From: Sycon ciliatum
Lineage: Eukaryota; Porifera; Calcarea; Leucosolenida; Sycettidae
DNA: 64,000 bases
NCBI RefSeq assembly: GCF_964019385.1
Contig: NC_088646.1
Coordinates: forward strand, 18,879,707 to 18,943,706
Direction of reading: 5' to 3'
Positions within the stretch are counted from its first letter, which is position 1. Every line of letters begins with the position of its first letter. Shown in pieces: positions 13,510-23,189 of this stretch. The notes under the pieces are model-generated. The model saw nothing but the letters and a program-made list of their open reading frames with translations. It searched no databases and was not told where the DNA came from. Both the position numbers and the translations under genes were made by a program.

Positions 13510-15006
13510 GAACTTGAGCGTCAGCTTGCAAAGGATTCTCTGACTCTACCGTAACTCCGCCATCACTTGAAAAGGACACTTTCCTCGTACCGCCCTTGGT
13601 GCCACCAACAACTATTCAGGAAAAAAATTATCTGAATCCAAATACCCGCCAAGGCGGGAATCATAAAGAAATGATGGTGACACCCAAGGGCGAAACGAAT
13701 AAAACTACATGCACCCTACAAACACAAGACGACAGTGGCAATTAGTAGGGTTAAAGCCAGGGCTACAGTAGTGACACACTACACATACATATCGCACTAT
13801 TCTCACGAAAGAATAACACAAGATACGAGGGCTCTTGACAAGGTTTTTTTACACTTCTTTATAAAGTTAAATGGAGAAATACCACACTGTACTGTACCAC
13901 CACCGCTACACAAACAAGAAGTGAGCCACCAGTGCAGTGTCATCTCAGGCCAGGTGCTGAAAGAATAAAAGGGCTGAAGTAGCATGGCATTGCTGCTGGT
14001 CTGAATGTGTTTAGCGCTGCAGCAGATTTCATTGCGCTGCGCTTGTAGGGTACAAGTTCTTCTTCTATCAAGAGCACAGGTGGTTATACTCTTGGAGAAC
14101 AAGTACCTCCCGAGTCACCAATGTATCACCTAAACAACTCTACCATCACAGTCTCCTGATCACACCATCAGCAAGTCACACACTTTGACTTTGGATTCTT
14201 CTACATGACTGTATTAATTTTTCCGGATAATCATGGTTTTTTTCAGCAAGTCACACACCTTGCACAAACACCACAGTGGAACTCGAACAGGATAGTACTA
14301 AAACCGACACAGCCCAAAAACGCATGTACATCGATTTTCCACGCTGCTAAAATTCAGCGCAATACAACAGTGACACTGTCAACCTAACATCCCAAGTATA
14401 GCACCACACCCAAGACCACCAACACCTCAGAACCCTCCACCCATTTCCCCTTGTATACTGGCTTGACCAACACCATCCCCATTTTGCCTGATGATAGCAC
14501 AGAGCATGACGCTCTTAGAGTTGCAATACAATAGCCTTACTGCACTGTCATACTGTGTACTCTTGGTTATATTCATTTCACTGTTGAGGGTCACAAGATT
14601 CCCTGGCGTTCACGTGGGTGAAAGTCTAGACTCGGACGAGTAGCTGATTGTTGTTGGTGTGGTCACGGACGAAAGGAGAGTGCATAATCATCTTCTTTTT
14701 TCAGCAATGAGAAGAATGCGAAAGAAAAAAAGAAAGAAAAACAGGGCATAGCCAGCCGACTTACAGATACCACCGGAACATCCAAATCATCCAGCTCCAG
14801 CGAATCTGAAGGAGAGCTACCGATGACATGGGTGACCATATCGGTAAGGTGGAACTCACGCTTTGCACCACCATTTTTCAGCAACTGCTTCACCTGTACC
14901 AACATAATTATGAACAAAGCAATACACCTCAGGATATGTGCAGGTCATCACGCACATTGCAATACATGAGTGAGAAAGAAACCTTACACACCCGCACACA
15001 TGCACG

Positions 15007-15049
<43 letters not shown>

Positions 15050-16779
15050 AGACACACACACACACACATGTGTGCATTCCCACTTTGCTAATTGGACAAT
15101 GTGAAGGCGCAATATCTTTGGGAATCTGCCATCCCTGGTCAATGGGAGAACTAGAAGTTGAAAGTTGGGAGGATAAACAAGATGATTGTAGTAGCAGTGT
15201 AGTTCCATACATACAAACGAAAATCTGGTGGGACAAAAATAAATTAGGCATCATTTTTTATATCTATGTTTCGCGTCAGTCCAACTTCCAGAATCATATG
15301 CGAGAGGTTGGAAAAATATAAAAAGTTGACAAGAAAATGCTCATCGGAGGTGTATAGCACTGTCCAATAGCCCGTGCATGGTGTACATTCGAAAGAGAAA
15401 TCGTGGATCAACGGTACTTTACGGTACATGTTCGATTTATTATTATTATTTTCTTTAAATCAAAACATATGCGTGCGTAGTTGCGGACGACGCGAAACAT
15501 AGACATAAAAAATGATGGCCTAATATCTCAACTCAGAGTTTCAAACTCTGAGTTGAGACTAATATTAATATTTTTGTCCCACTGGATTTTCGTTTGTACT
15601 GAAGTTCTGCATGTCGTGTGTAGCACTATGACCAATAGTCAAGGTTCATTTGTAGTTCGATACATAATATTATCACATGTCACATGACTGTTTCTTTGGA
15701 TCAGGCCAATCACTGATCTGTACGGGCGGGCAATAAATCAGTCCAACGCCCGCGTCCAAAGCCCGTCGTCCGTGACAACCCTGATAGTGACAATGGGCGC
15801 GTGAAATCCACGGGAGTTGAACACGGTGACTGTGTACATGTGAATGCGTGTTTGAAAGTGGCGATCTCAGCTTTCTTATTCTTTCCTTTCAAGTGCTGCA
15901 GCACACGAGGCCGACTTTCTCTTTAGGGGGCGTTCGTTTTTGATCTACAGGTTTGGGTAGAAACTACTTCTTTCGGTAGAGGTGTTCGTTTTTTGAAAAA
16001 AATTCTACTCAAAAGGGTAGATTCTACTTTCCTCTACCGGCTCTACCAGGAAAAAGTTGGTAGAATCCGGTAGAAGTTGGTAGAGCTACGGGATTTCCAG
16101 CAAGATCAAGGATTTGTACACAACTCCATACAAAAAAGGAACATTTCACGTACACATCGTGTAAACTACTAAATCAGGTAGAACAGCGTTCGTACACTTG
16201 CCTCTACCGTCTACCTCTATCGGTAGAGTGACTCTACTCTACCAGGTAGCTAAAAACGAACGCAGCCTAAGTTTCGATTCTTTCCAGGGAGTCGTAAAAA
16301 GTATTTTATGACTCCCTGATTCTTTCAGGTTAGTGTATTCAGTAATGTTAGGCTGAAAGTGATAAATCCATTATGGCATGGTTGGTCGGGCAATAATGGA
16401 TTTCCAGTGCCCTCCAAGTGAGCCCTCCCAACAGCCAACCATGCCATAATATAATTATACTTATGTTATAACGTTACCCAACCCGCAACAAATAATTATT
16501 TCCAGCTGTGTATTTTTCTTCAGCGTAATAAACAATAGTCAATACTGTAGTTGAATGCATGTGTATTCGCTAGAAGTAGACAGTATTAGAGGCCAACAAT
16601 GCAATACATGTAACCCAAGAAACATAATTATTGTAATCTTATTCGAGTAAACAGCCTCAAATCATAGGTTATCACTGGTCTCCTACATGTACTACAGAAG
16701 ACCTGGGTGAATCACATACCTCATCGTTTTCTTCGCCTTGAAGATAATAGACGACGGATCCAAACAATTTTGATGACAT
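165..16779 (-). CDS. PAXIP1: PTIP/PAXIP1-like BRCT-domain protein (5' complete, 3' end off the left edge)
   Basis: Seven coding exons are visible on the minus strand: 16779-16720, 14893-14765, 12932-12835, 5712-5599, 2746-1981, 623-544 and 260-165. Exon 1 starts MSSKLFGSVVYYLQG with A at -3. Exons 1-3 form the first BRCT repeat (VKQLLKNGGAKREF, then PWLSLTV and FSGIVACPSQ). Exon 4 (DRLHLWGMLTYHGGRMKLQL, then CTHLLIPEPTG) and the start of exon 5 (ITPDWVLDSIQEGKLLP) form the second. About 210 Ser/Pro/Gln-rich residues follow, like the vertebrate PTIP linker. Exons 6-7 open the third BRCT (LKGAFLIFTDYQQNMD, SGGIVLDEYSQQCTHVL). Known for the family: PTIP is a nuclear adaptor in MLL3/4 H3K4 methyltransferase complexes and the DNA-damage response; its C-terminal BRCT pairs would lie beyond position 1. 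All visible junctions keep phase except exon 2 to exon 3, which lacks one base, so a small exon or different boundary is missing. The identity rests on BRCT order and linker type. Confidence 0.85.
657..725. repeat. (CA)n microsatellite
   Basis: Pure CA dinucleotide tract of about 34 units in the PTIP intron. On the coding strand it ends about 34 bases upstream of the acceptor of the exon at 623-544, so the transcript carries a long UG run just before a 3' splice site. Confidence 0.95.
994..1144. mobile_element. 151-bp MITE, TA target duplication (pogo/mariner-like)
   Basis: Terminal inverted repeats CAGTAAAACCTGGT / ACCAGGTTTTACTG are flanked by TA on both sides (992-993 and 1145-1146). The interior repeats the motif GGTCGTTAA in both orientations. 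There is no coding capacity. The ends match the elements at 52116-52293 and 55533-55622. Confidence 0.8.
2747..5598. other. Intron of the PTIP-like gene (exon 4 to exon 5)
   Basis: 2.85 kb of non-coding sequence between the BRCT2 exons. The donor is GGT|GTAAGT on the minus strand and the acceptor CTGGCCAG. I find no internal exon and no clear mobile element, only short ATGTACATGT-type palindromes near 3000-3030. Confidence 0.6.
6668..6820. repeat. 153-bp GC-rich hairpin (inverted repeat)
   Basis: Outer arms ATCATAGAGTTCTGGCAGGA and their complement bracket a GC-rich inner palindrome built from CAAGGCC, GGCGCAGGCC and GGCGCTACGCGCC. Diverged copies of the GC-rich core recur at about 7064-7110 and 7264-7333. 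No target duplication could be assigned. It lies in the PTIP intron between exons 3 and 4. Confidence 0.7.
6864..7740. repeat. Degenerate tandem array with a TATATAAGCGCG-containing unit
   Basis: The unit CTGTATATAAGCGCGATACC, followed by ACCTAGGGGTGGAGGTCGGG and RWGTGGTGG, starts near 6864 (diverged), 7169, 7356, 7480 and 7637, with a partial copy near 6968. The last copies belong to an almost exact tandem duplication of about 157 bp (about 7415-7570 and 7573-7727). Translation gives a PPRGGGRGRGG-type peptide on the plus strand, but the array sits in a PTIP intron and the frame is not maintained between units, so it is treated as non-coding satellite. A TATA-like box is present in most units. 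Confidence 0.75.
8090..9090. repeat. Diverged direct-repeat region
   Basis: Segments such as GACTATCCCGTACGCGAAAT (near 8109 and 8328), AACGGCCCCGTRAACGCTGT (near 8380 and 8948), and AAWATTGCTGCRAAGACGTC (near 8440, 8528 and 8995) recur. A 374-codon minus-strand open frame across this block (about 8077-9201) repeats a GDVFAAI-type motif because of these DNA repeats; it has no recognised domain and lies inside a PTIP intron, so it is not called a gene. Confidence 0.6.
9098..9463. repeat. Two tandem copies of a 184-bp unit
   Basis: GGGTACGGTGGGACTGTAGA starts at 9101 and again at 9285, with the same downstream blocks (ACGTTATCAGGT, GAGAGCGTATTGTAGTCACT, CAGGTGTACGTATAAC). Differences are a few substitutions and short indels. 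Confidence 0.8.
9462..9680. repeat. Two diverged copies of a 130-bp unit
   Basis: GAGAGCGTATTGCACCCACT occurs near 9475 and 9607, each followed by TGTCTAGTC, a GATTTTGT block and ACATGAAATGGATAC. The unit resembles part of the adjoining 184-bp repeat. A 201-codon plus-strand open frame that follows (9694-10299) has no recognisable domain and is not called. Confidence 0.65.
10905..11373. mobile_element. 469-bp foldback element with perfect 162-bp arms
   Basis: Positions 10905-11066 and 11212-11373 are exact reverse complements by eye over 162 bases (outer ends TATCCATATAAAAATCGC and its complement), separated by a 145-bp spacer. No open frame of note and no clear target duplication. It lies in the PTIP intron between exons 3 and 4. 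Confidence 0.9.
12001..12602. mobile_element. 602-bp MITE with TA duplication (pogo/Tigger-like ends)
   Basis: Ends CAGTCGTCCCTCTCTAATCC and its complement, each directly flanked by TA (11999-12000 and 12603-12604). Subterminal copies of AATCCGGCAC / AATCCAGCAC repeat the end motif. No transposase is present. The CAGT...CTAATCCGG ends and TA target are typical of pogo-group elements. Confidence 0.85.
13205..13300 (-). repeat. tRNA-Ser-like SINE head (degenerate)
   Basis: On the minus strand a B-box-like GTGGATTCGAGTCTCC follows a possible variable arm (GTGTGCAC) and anticodon-type hairpin (GACTTGTGATAAGTC). A 5' CGGGGA pairs with 3' TCCCCG as an acceptor-like stem. The loops do not fit a functional tRNA, so I read it as a tRNA-derived repeat. 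Confidence 0.4.
13466..13508. repeat. (GAAA)n microsatellite
   Basis: About nine GAAA units in the PTIP intron between exons 2 and 3. Confidence 0.9.
15000..15068. repeat. (CA)n microsatellite
   Basis: Nearly pure CA tract interrupted once (CTCAGA), in PTIP intron 1. Confidence 0.9.
15926..16267. mobile_element. 342-bp MITE rich in GGTAGA/TCTACC motifs
   Basis: Ends GGGGGCGTTCGTTTTT and AAAAACGAACGCAGCC are imperfect inverted repeats. The interior alternates TCTACC and GGTAGA blocks on both strands, giving a strongly self-complementary element. TA adjoins both ends, but the duplication length is not certain. Confidence 0.6.
16285..16318. mobile_element. 34-bp hAT-type hairpin with exact 8-bp target duplication
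   Basis: CAGGGAGTCGTA...ATGACTCCCTG is a 34-bp near-perfect hairpin. ATTCTTTC occurs immediately on both sides (16277-16284 and 16319-16326). Ends starting CAGGG and an 8-bp duplication are hallmarks of hAT insertions; no interior is left beyond the stem-loop. Confidence 0.8.
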
Positions 16780-17421
16780 TCTGGAAAAGAGGAGTCTTCA
16801 AGAGACCACCCGGGAGAAAAGGAGAGTGTCCTATTTCAACGAGTTACCACTTATCCCCGACGACATACTACTGCTTCAGACTGAACCAATATTTCCAAGA
16901 ACAAAACCGTCCTGGCTATGATTCTACTCACACCCAAAACTCACAATCAGTCGATGGAATGAGGCCCTTTCATAGTTTGGCTTTGAGGGTTTCAAACAGG
17001 GAGTAGGTACTACTCCCTGGTTTGAACAGCAGCAGTCGACTCGATAAAAGCTCTGAGCTTCACACTCACACGAGTCACAGCCTTCACTTCCGACTTTACT
17101 CTTCAGTCTACAATTATTTAGTACAAAGACAAGGACAGTAGATCTACGTGTACTACAAGTCGTAGATCTACAAAAGACTACAAATTACAATCCATATTCC
17201 CGCGCTGCGGAACAAACCATTCAAAAAACTCTCTTTTTTTTTTATAAAAGTCCATTTTTATCGATTTTTATGGATTGATTTCACATCCCAAGCACTGTCG
17301 ATGTCATCATGTACGTCCGCATGATCGATCCAACAACACTGGCATTGGCAACTCCAACCTTGTTGAACCATTTCAATCCCTGATTTTCAATCATCCGCCT
17401 CAGTCAAAGAACGCCAAAATG
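16780..17421. promoter_or_regulatory. Putative bidirectional promoter region
   Basis: About 640 bp separate the divergent first coding ATGs of the PTIP-like gene (16779, minus) and the membrane-protein gene (about 17422, plus). No TATA box stands out at a fixed spacing. The region holds the 23-bp hairpin at 16997, repeated GTAGATCTAC motifs near 17140-17170 and an AT-rich stretch at 17230-17275. The promoter role is inferred from gene arrangement only. Confidence 0.35.
16997..17019. mobile_element. 23-bp hAT-type hairpin
   Basis: CAGGGAGTAG...CTACTCCCTG is a perfect 10-bp palindrome with a 3-base centre. The flanking octamers GTTTCAAA and GTTTGAAC agree at 6 of 8 positions. It belongs to the same family as the hairpin at 16285, in a shorter form. 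Confidence 0.6.
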
Positions 17422-19735
17422 ATGCGAATGGGTGCACCCGGTGGTCGCGGATTCAGGGCCTTGGAAAGGTCCAAAGAAGAGATTGAAAGGGAACGTGCAG
17501 AGAGGATGTTCACAGTCAAGTTGTTCTTCACCATTGCAACTGTTCTTAGAGCCGGTAAGATTTTTGTTCCCTGATTTTAATTGGACTAAGTAACTACTAC
17601 CAGCGCCTATAAATAATGTTCATATAGCAGGCTTGGAATAATGATGGCAAAGACAATGGGAAAGATAATTTTACATTCAATATCTATGGAGTGGGTATTT
17701 TGTTCATTCGTTTCCTGATACAGTTTGGGGGATTTCCCTTGTTTACTATTGCATGACATCTCCAGCTGGTATTTGTCTCAGGCTATCGATAATAATTACG
17801 TGCACCATGAATGGTACGACAGAAGATTGGTTGCAACTCCTAAGTTTCACGCTTAGCGATCATCAAGCAAGATAACATAGCTGCTGCCTGGTGATCATTT
17901 AGCTTGAAACTTTCGACCGACCGTTCCGACTTCTGTGTTAGAAAGCTTTACCCTGGGCGTTGAGCTCTGTTTGAGCTGTGGAAGTCGCCTACTGTGCCAT
18001 GTACTGTGTATGTTAGTGGTACTGAACATATATTGCAGCGGCTTGAACGAAAAGTTGGGTCGAACGGAATAAAACTCTGAGTCTGTCTGGAAATGCATTT
18101 CTCAAGATATGTCTGTGAGCCTGAGTTTATATCGCTTGCCTCGCACTTTGGCCTTTTGTCTCTCCTGTTGTGCACCCTTATGGGTGCCTTTGAGCAAAGT
18201 CTCGCCAATTTTTTGTTGGGCTTTTATAATAGAATCGTATTGGTCCTGCCGCTTTTCCTGTGGCCTGCGACAACTCAAAGAAGGTCACGTCATCCCTCAA
18301 TCCTGATTCTTGTATACTGATCTCGCCCGCTAGTCTGACTTTTTCTCTTTTGCCTCGCAATCGGAAAGGAAGGAATGGGGAGAGGATGGACTCTTTTCCA
18401 GTGTATTGTTGCTGCTTGGTGCTTTGGGTGATAGCTTTGAACTACATCTCAGGAAGTGGCAGGTAAACAGGTTCATAACATTCCTTACCAACTTATGGTG
18501 GCTGGTCAAGTATGTGTGTTTGTTTGTGTGTGTGTGTGTGCGTGCGCGTGCGCACGCATATGAGAGAGAACTTAGCTTTCCCGGAACAATTTATTTCCTT
18601 GTTTCCTCGTGTGTGTGTTTGTGCAGGTGGTTGGGCGTTTCAGACATTTGTCGCTGCATGATGATGCTTCAGAATCTCGAATGTATAAAGCCACTACTCA
18701 GCCAGTGCTCAGATTGGGATGAAGCGAGTTGCAAACGTTTGACAGCAGTACCGGATTGCTTATCTTGTGTCGATGAGCTCCTTTCCTGGCTTCGTGTTTG
18801 TAGGTTTTGTCTAATTCCCATCAGTGATATGGAGTTGGGTGTGTCAAGAACTTTGATCATTACGTAACTGTGTCGACCGTTGCCTATATGGGCTCGCCAA
18901 CAAACACTGCTGCTTACTTGCAATCCCATGCCTACTCAAGTGCACTTGTGTGTGTGTTGATTTTTCCAATCGCACCACATTTGTATTGCAGTACTACTTC
19001 TTGAACCCAGCACATGTACCTGCTTACAGTCCCTTCGACGGACAGCCAATGGTGGTGTTTCATTATACACGATGTGCAAGCCATACTTTGGTTTTTGTAC
19101 AGTGAGAATACAGGCTTTGTTGTTGTTTCTGACAACTCCCTACAAAATTCTTCAAACTGATACACTGGATATGCATGTTCATGCACATGTGTGTGCACGT
19201 GTGTGTGTGTGTGTGTTTGTCTGTCTGTCTGCCTGCCTGCCTGTTGGCCCTGGCCTGGGTTTCCAGTTCAGTGTACTCAGTTACCGAGGCTGTTTGGTAA
19301 AGTACATGTAACTCCAACTTCATTTCAAAATACCAGTGCATCTAGTGTCTGCTTCTATCAAAGCAGCATGCCATAGGGTGTGCATAGGTAACTGGTTTGG
19401 CCGTTCTTTTCTGATGTGCTCCGTTTGGTGTAGACCAGGTGTACATTGGGGGTCGATTCACATGGCTTCGTGGATTAGACAGTTTTCTGGCGCTAGTCTT
19501 GATCTGTTTCATTCTGAATCAGATCCGCTATCGTTGCTATAGGAGAAAATCTGTGGGTGCACATCCCGTGCATTTGCAGATTTGCGTGCTTTTCTTGCGA
19601 CGGGCGTATAAATGGTACAGGGTGTGTGTGGGTGCGTACAATCAAGATGTTGCGGGTTCGGGTTCAATTCCCGTGCAAGTACAGGGAGCGAATATGTACT
19701 TCTTTTTGTCAGATTTCACCTGCCTGCGTTACTAA
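17422..19735 (+). CDS. Short predicted membrane protein, probably two exons
   Basis: Exon 1 runs from the ATGs at 17419/17422 to about 17554 (MRMGAPGGRGFRALERSKEE, then a basic ERERAERMFTVK and hydrophobic LFFTIATVLRA) with donor G|GTAAGATT. A compatible acceptor (GGTGTAG|ACCAG) at about 19433 opens a second exon in frame (QVYIGGRFTWLRG, then LDSFLALVLICFILNQIRYR), whose frame stays open to the stop at 19735. The product would have a charged N-terminus and one or two membrane helices. I do not recognise the family. The last about 55 residues run through a tRNA-like repeat, so the real end may instead be a splice donor near 19552 (TCT|GTGGGT) with later exons unseen. Start, intron and end are provisional. 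Confidence 0.45.
19640..19700 (+). repeat. Possible tRNA-derived SINE fragment (B-box)
   Basis: GATGTTGCGGGTTCGGGTTC and AATTCCCGTGC form a T-arm-like block with a B-box-like GGTTCAATTCC. Only the 3' half of a tRNA-like unit is convincing. It overlaps the open frame of the preceding gene model. Confidence 0.4.
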
Positions 19736-19925
19736 AAATATTACAGTGCAAGTACCATCACCATGATCTCGGCATCAGCGTAAAAATACTAAAAAGGTGG
19801 AAGCCAGAGGCCCGGGGATGTAACTCACTAAAAGGGAGCATGTCACATACGGACCGTACTGAAAATGTAATTATGTGTGGGCCAGGGCTCCCGGACCGGT
19901 CCCTGCAGTGCAGGCCTGACGCCTG

Positions 19926-20087
19926 AGCAGGGGCGTGCTCGGCCCCCCGGCAATTTTCTGTAATTTGTTTGCAACCTTTCTTGAATTTTAGAGCATATTT
20001 GCATACATTACAATTGCAATTACCCAGATTGAAAATTTTTGGGGGGTGCACGTGCCCCCCGTGCCCATCGCCGAGCACGCGCCTGCT
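19926..20087. mobile_element. 162-bp MITE
   Basis: Terminal inverted repeats AGCAGGGGCGTGCTCGGC (left) and GCCGAGCACGCGCCTGCT (right), with inner runs of C/G that also pair (GGCCCCCCGG with GGGGGGTGCACG). No target duplication is clear and no coding capacity is present. Confidence 0.6.
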
Positions 20088-20149
20088 GAGTACGATTATT
20101 TTTTTGTAGTGCATGCTGTGCATGTGCCTTTGTGGTGGAACCTCTAGAT

Positions 20150-22901
20150 TACGGAGGATTAGCAAGACGAAATTCGCGTTCGCGTTCGCTCTCCAAGGAA
20201 AGTCGAACTCAGTGACGGAATTCGCGTTATGAGAAGGATTAGCAAACAGAATTCGCACATGCATGACGTTGACACGACGTACATAATTGTGTACAGACAG
20301 TACAGCGTGGTAAATTTATGACTGCCCTGACACGAATCCGCGATCCGTGTTCCGACTACTGTAAATCAACAAATTTTGGCCGGTGAGAAACTTTGGCCGA
20401 TCTCGAAATGAAACTTTTGGCCGTCATTTAACTTTGGCCGATTTGGGTTTTCAAAAAAGAAATCGATTGGTATTTGTTGCCCTCACATATGTACATGCAG
20501 CCATGGCTCAATAATGCATCATTTGCCTCTATGACAAATTTTGGCCGGCGATTTACTTTGGCCGGTTGGTACCCAGCGGCGAAATCAGCGAAATTAAGGG
20601 GGGACTATGGTTTCGCGGGGGCTGAGCCGACAGGGCCCATCTAATTTGGTCATAACTTTGGAATGGTGCAAGATTTCTACACCAAATTTTCTGTGCAGCT
20701 TCCTGGAATGAGTAGACACGGGAAACAGCATCATTGGTCATTCTAATCCATTTCAAAGTGAAATAAATGAGAATCCAGTTTCAGGGACCGTGGGCGATAG
20801 AAATGACAAAATAGTGCGCAATATTGTGCACTCCAGATGAGTGTTCATGAGCTGAAATGCATTGGAATATACTCAGTATATATGCCTCCAGTGCACCTGC
20901 CTAAGGATTTTACCCTTGTATGTACAAAAAGCCTGCAAACAACAACAAAAACACGGCAATGCGCACAAACGGTAATTTTTTACAAATTTCAGGAGGGCTA
21001 AGGGTCACCAGTCTAACAAAGGGACTCTAAAAGTAGGCATATGCACTGCAGCTTGACATGCAGAATCAGAAAATCCACACTTTTATATATCAAATACGAA
21101 AGACCTGACCAGGAAATTGCGCGGAAAGTGGAAAAATAGCTAAAAACAGACAAAATAGGCACTCCAAATATGTACCTTTCATGAAGTGGCAAGAGTTTAT
21201 GTCGTGTGCCCACCCTCTTCTCAACATGGCCAACACATTCTTCTTTTGCAATTGGTACACCACCATACGAGTCTTCCTTATACACTCTGTTATAACCCTT
21301 GGAGTCTCCATCTCCAATGTAGGTGGTGTACACAAGGCTGCGCTTCTCCACTGAGCGCTTCCATACACCACTCGCAGCTTCACATTCCATGCCAGGTGCA
21401 GATGCCTTGGTGTTAGCCTTGCAGTAGTGTTGCTCCTTCCATTCCTGAAATTCCTGTGCTGTAACAACTCCACGCTCTTCCTCGTCATTCCACAGGGCAC
21501 ACTCGTGGCAATACCGACTCTTCACTTGCACGTCTAGAACTCGACCGGTGCGCCATGAAATGCAAGCAAATACACCGAAGAGGGAGGAGTAGCCGCGTCG
21601 CATCCAGGTTCCGGCGAATGTGACGGCAATTTTGTCGGTGTTGTCCAGTTGCTTCAGCTCAACAGCACATTGGAGCATGTCCTTCTCAGCAACATTGGAA
21701 ACAGCGGCAGTCATCAGCTGCTTGTGGTGCGTGTTGTAAACTTATTCTGTCACTGGTGGTGGCAAATTCATTATTCCACAAAATTTTCTTAGCGCATTCC
21801 ATCCTCTGCCAATGCGGCGCATACCCAAGACAGACCGCTTGTTCACCTCAAAACTTCTGCCAGCCTTCTTACTGAGTGGCGCATTGCCTAAATATCCACA
21901 GGCATTGCACTCAAGCGTCAGCACAGTACCAAGGCCTCGTTTCTTTGATTCTGCGAGCCGAAGAGTTCCACTTGAACATTTACGACAAATTGCGAAATTG
22001 TCCAGAAATTCTTGCAGGGAGCTAAGGTCAACAATGCGATTGCCGTTCACTCCACAACAATCAGCAGCGTCATCGTCGTCGTCATCCTGCTCTTCATCAA
22101 TCTCACTCTCGCTGTCTGACTCGGTGAGAAAACCTTGTTCAATATCTCCTTCAAGCAGCCAGAATGGCACATTTTTCAATTTTCGTGCAGACGCACTCTC
22201 TGGAACGCCAGCCTCCAACACGGTCTCATCATCGGGTCTAGGTTCCTCAGAAGACTTCTTTGGGCCAAAATACTTCCTCTTCGCCCTACGAACTCTCCGG
22301 CCTCCACTGCTGGAGCTCTGGCGAGGGTTTCCCATGATATGATCCACCTAAAATGTCCTTGCACAATTATTAATTTTTGTCTTACAATTATTTGAATTTT
22401 TATATACGGTACCTCGCTCAAGCCGTCAAGGACCTGTCATTTACGGCTGGCTGTCAAGCGCATGCTGCTGTGCATACTTCGCGTTCAACGCGTCCATGAT
22501 AGTTTTGTGTCACCATAGAAACGATTTTGACAGTGAAATCAGCCAGAGTTGGGAGAACTAGCCGCATTCCATCTGAATTGCAATTAGCAAATTTGAACAT
22601 CTAATTGAAATTCTGTTGCAATTAATTATTTTGTGCAACTTTAGATGGTATATCTGTGCAATGCATCAACGGAACTTGCTCAAATTTTTTTCTCCAGCCC
22701 TTGAAAGCAGGTGGAACCGTTAGCAAGCACAAAAAGTTAGAATTTCGAAACTTCATTTTTGACCCCACGAAACCATAGTCCCCCCTTAAATCGCCAGCGA
22801 AAATTAGTTGATTTACAGTATACGTTTCCGAACAAAAAATGCGAAAGTTCGCAATCCAGCGTTTGCGAACGCGAATTATTTCGTCTTGCTAATCCTCCGT
22901 A
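20150..22901. mobile_element. Concentric nest of TIR elements around a Mutator-like element
   Basis: Three pairs of inverted repeats share one centre. The outer pair is TACGGAGGATTAGCAAGACG at 20150 and its complement ending at 22901. The middle pair is TACTGTAAATCAAC near 20359 and its complement near 22822. The inner pair is TTAAGGGGGGACTATGGTTT at 20594 and its complement ending at 22789. The middle ends resemble the MITE at 33257-33466 and the left flank carries several TTTGGCCG motifs. The simplest reading is successive insertion, the Mutator-like element being youngest. Exact target duplications could not be assigned. Confidence 0.7.
21013..22347 (-). pseudogene. Mutator-like transposase, nonsense-interrupted and truncated
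   Basis: The frame opens at 22347 with a basic N-terminus (GGRRVRRAKRKYFG) and an acidic run, then a zinc-ribbon-like CRKC...CNAC pair. It stops at TAA (21742-21744) just after CGIMNLPPP. Reading resumes in the same frame with AGTWMRRGYSSLFGV, SRYCHECALW, YIGDGDSKGYNRV and ECVGHVEKRVGTRHK. These are signatures of the animal Mutator-like transposase domain family, whose role is DNA cut-and-paste. The protein ends soon after VGTRHK and lacks the C-terminal part seen in the copy at 25964-27236. Internal stop plus truncation argue for an inactive copy. Confidence 0.75.
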
Positions 22902-23189
22902 TCTGCGTATGCATCATGCACGTATTTTTGTAGTCGTGCTACCAGATCTACGTGCGCACACCTCGTTGCGCAATGGCACGCACATGCGCGTGCATGCGCA
23001 TGATACAGATCCGTCATGGTGCGCACGTGGTGTGTGCCCACATGGCCGGCCATGTACAAAACAGTACATGCGATCGCGCCCTCAATTATTTTTTTGCTGG
23101 TGTTTTGTGCCGAATAATGAATGATTGAATGCTTTTGAAAAGGAGAATTGACAATTGTTTAGAATGTAAGATCTCTCCTCTTGCTCACC
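22902..23189. other. Intergenic spacer upstream of the cyclophilin gene
   Basis: 288 bp rich in TGCGCA/CATGCGCA-type alternating motifs at 22970-23060. No promoter element can be assigned from sequence alone. Confidence 0.3.
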
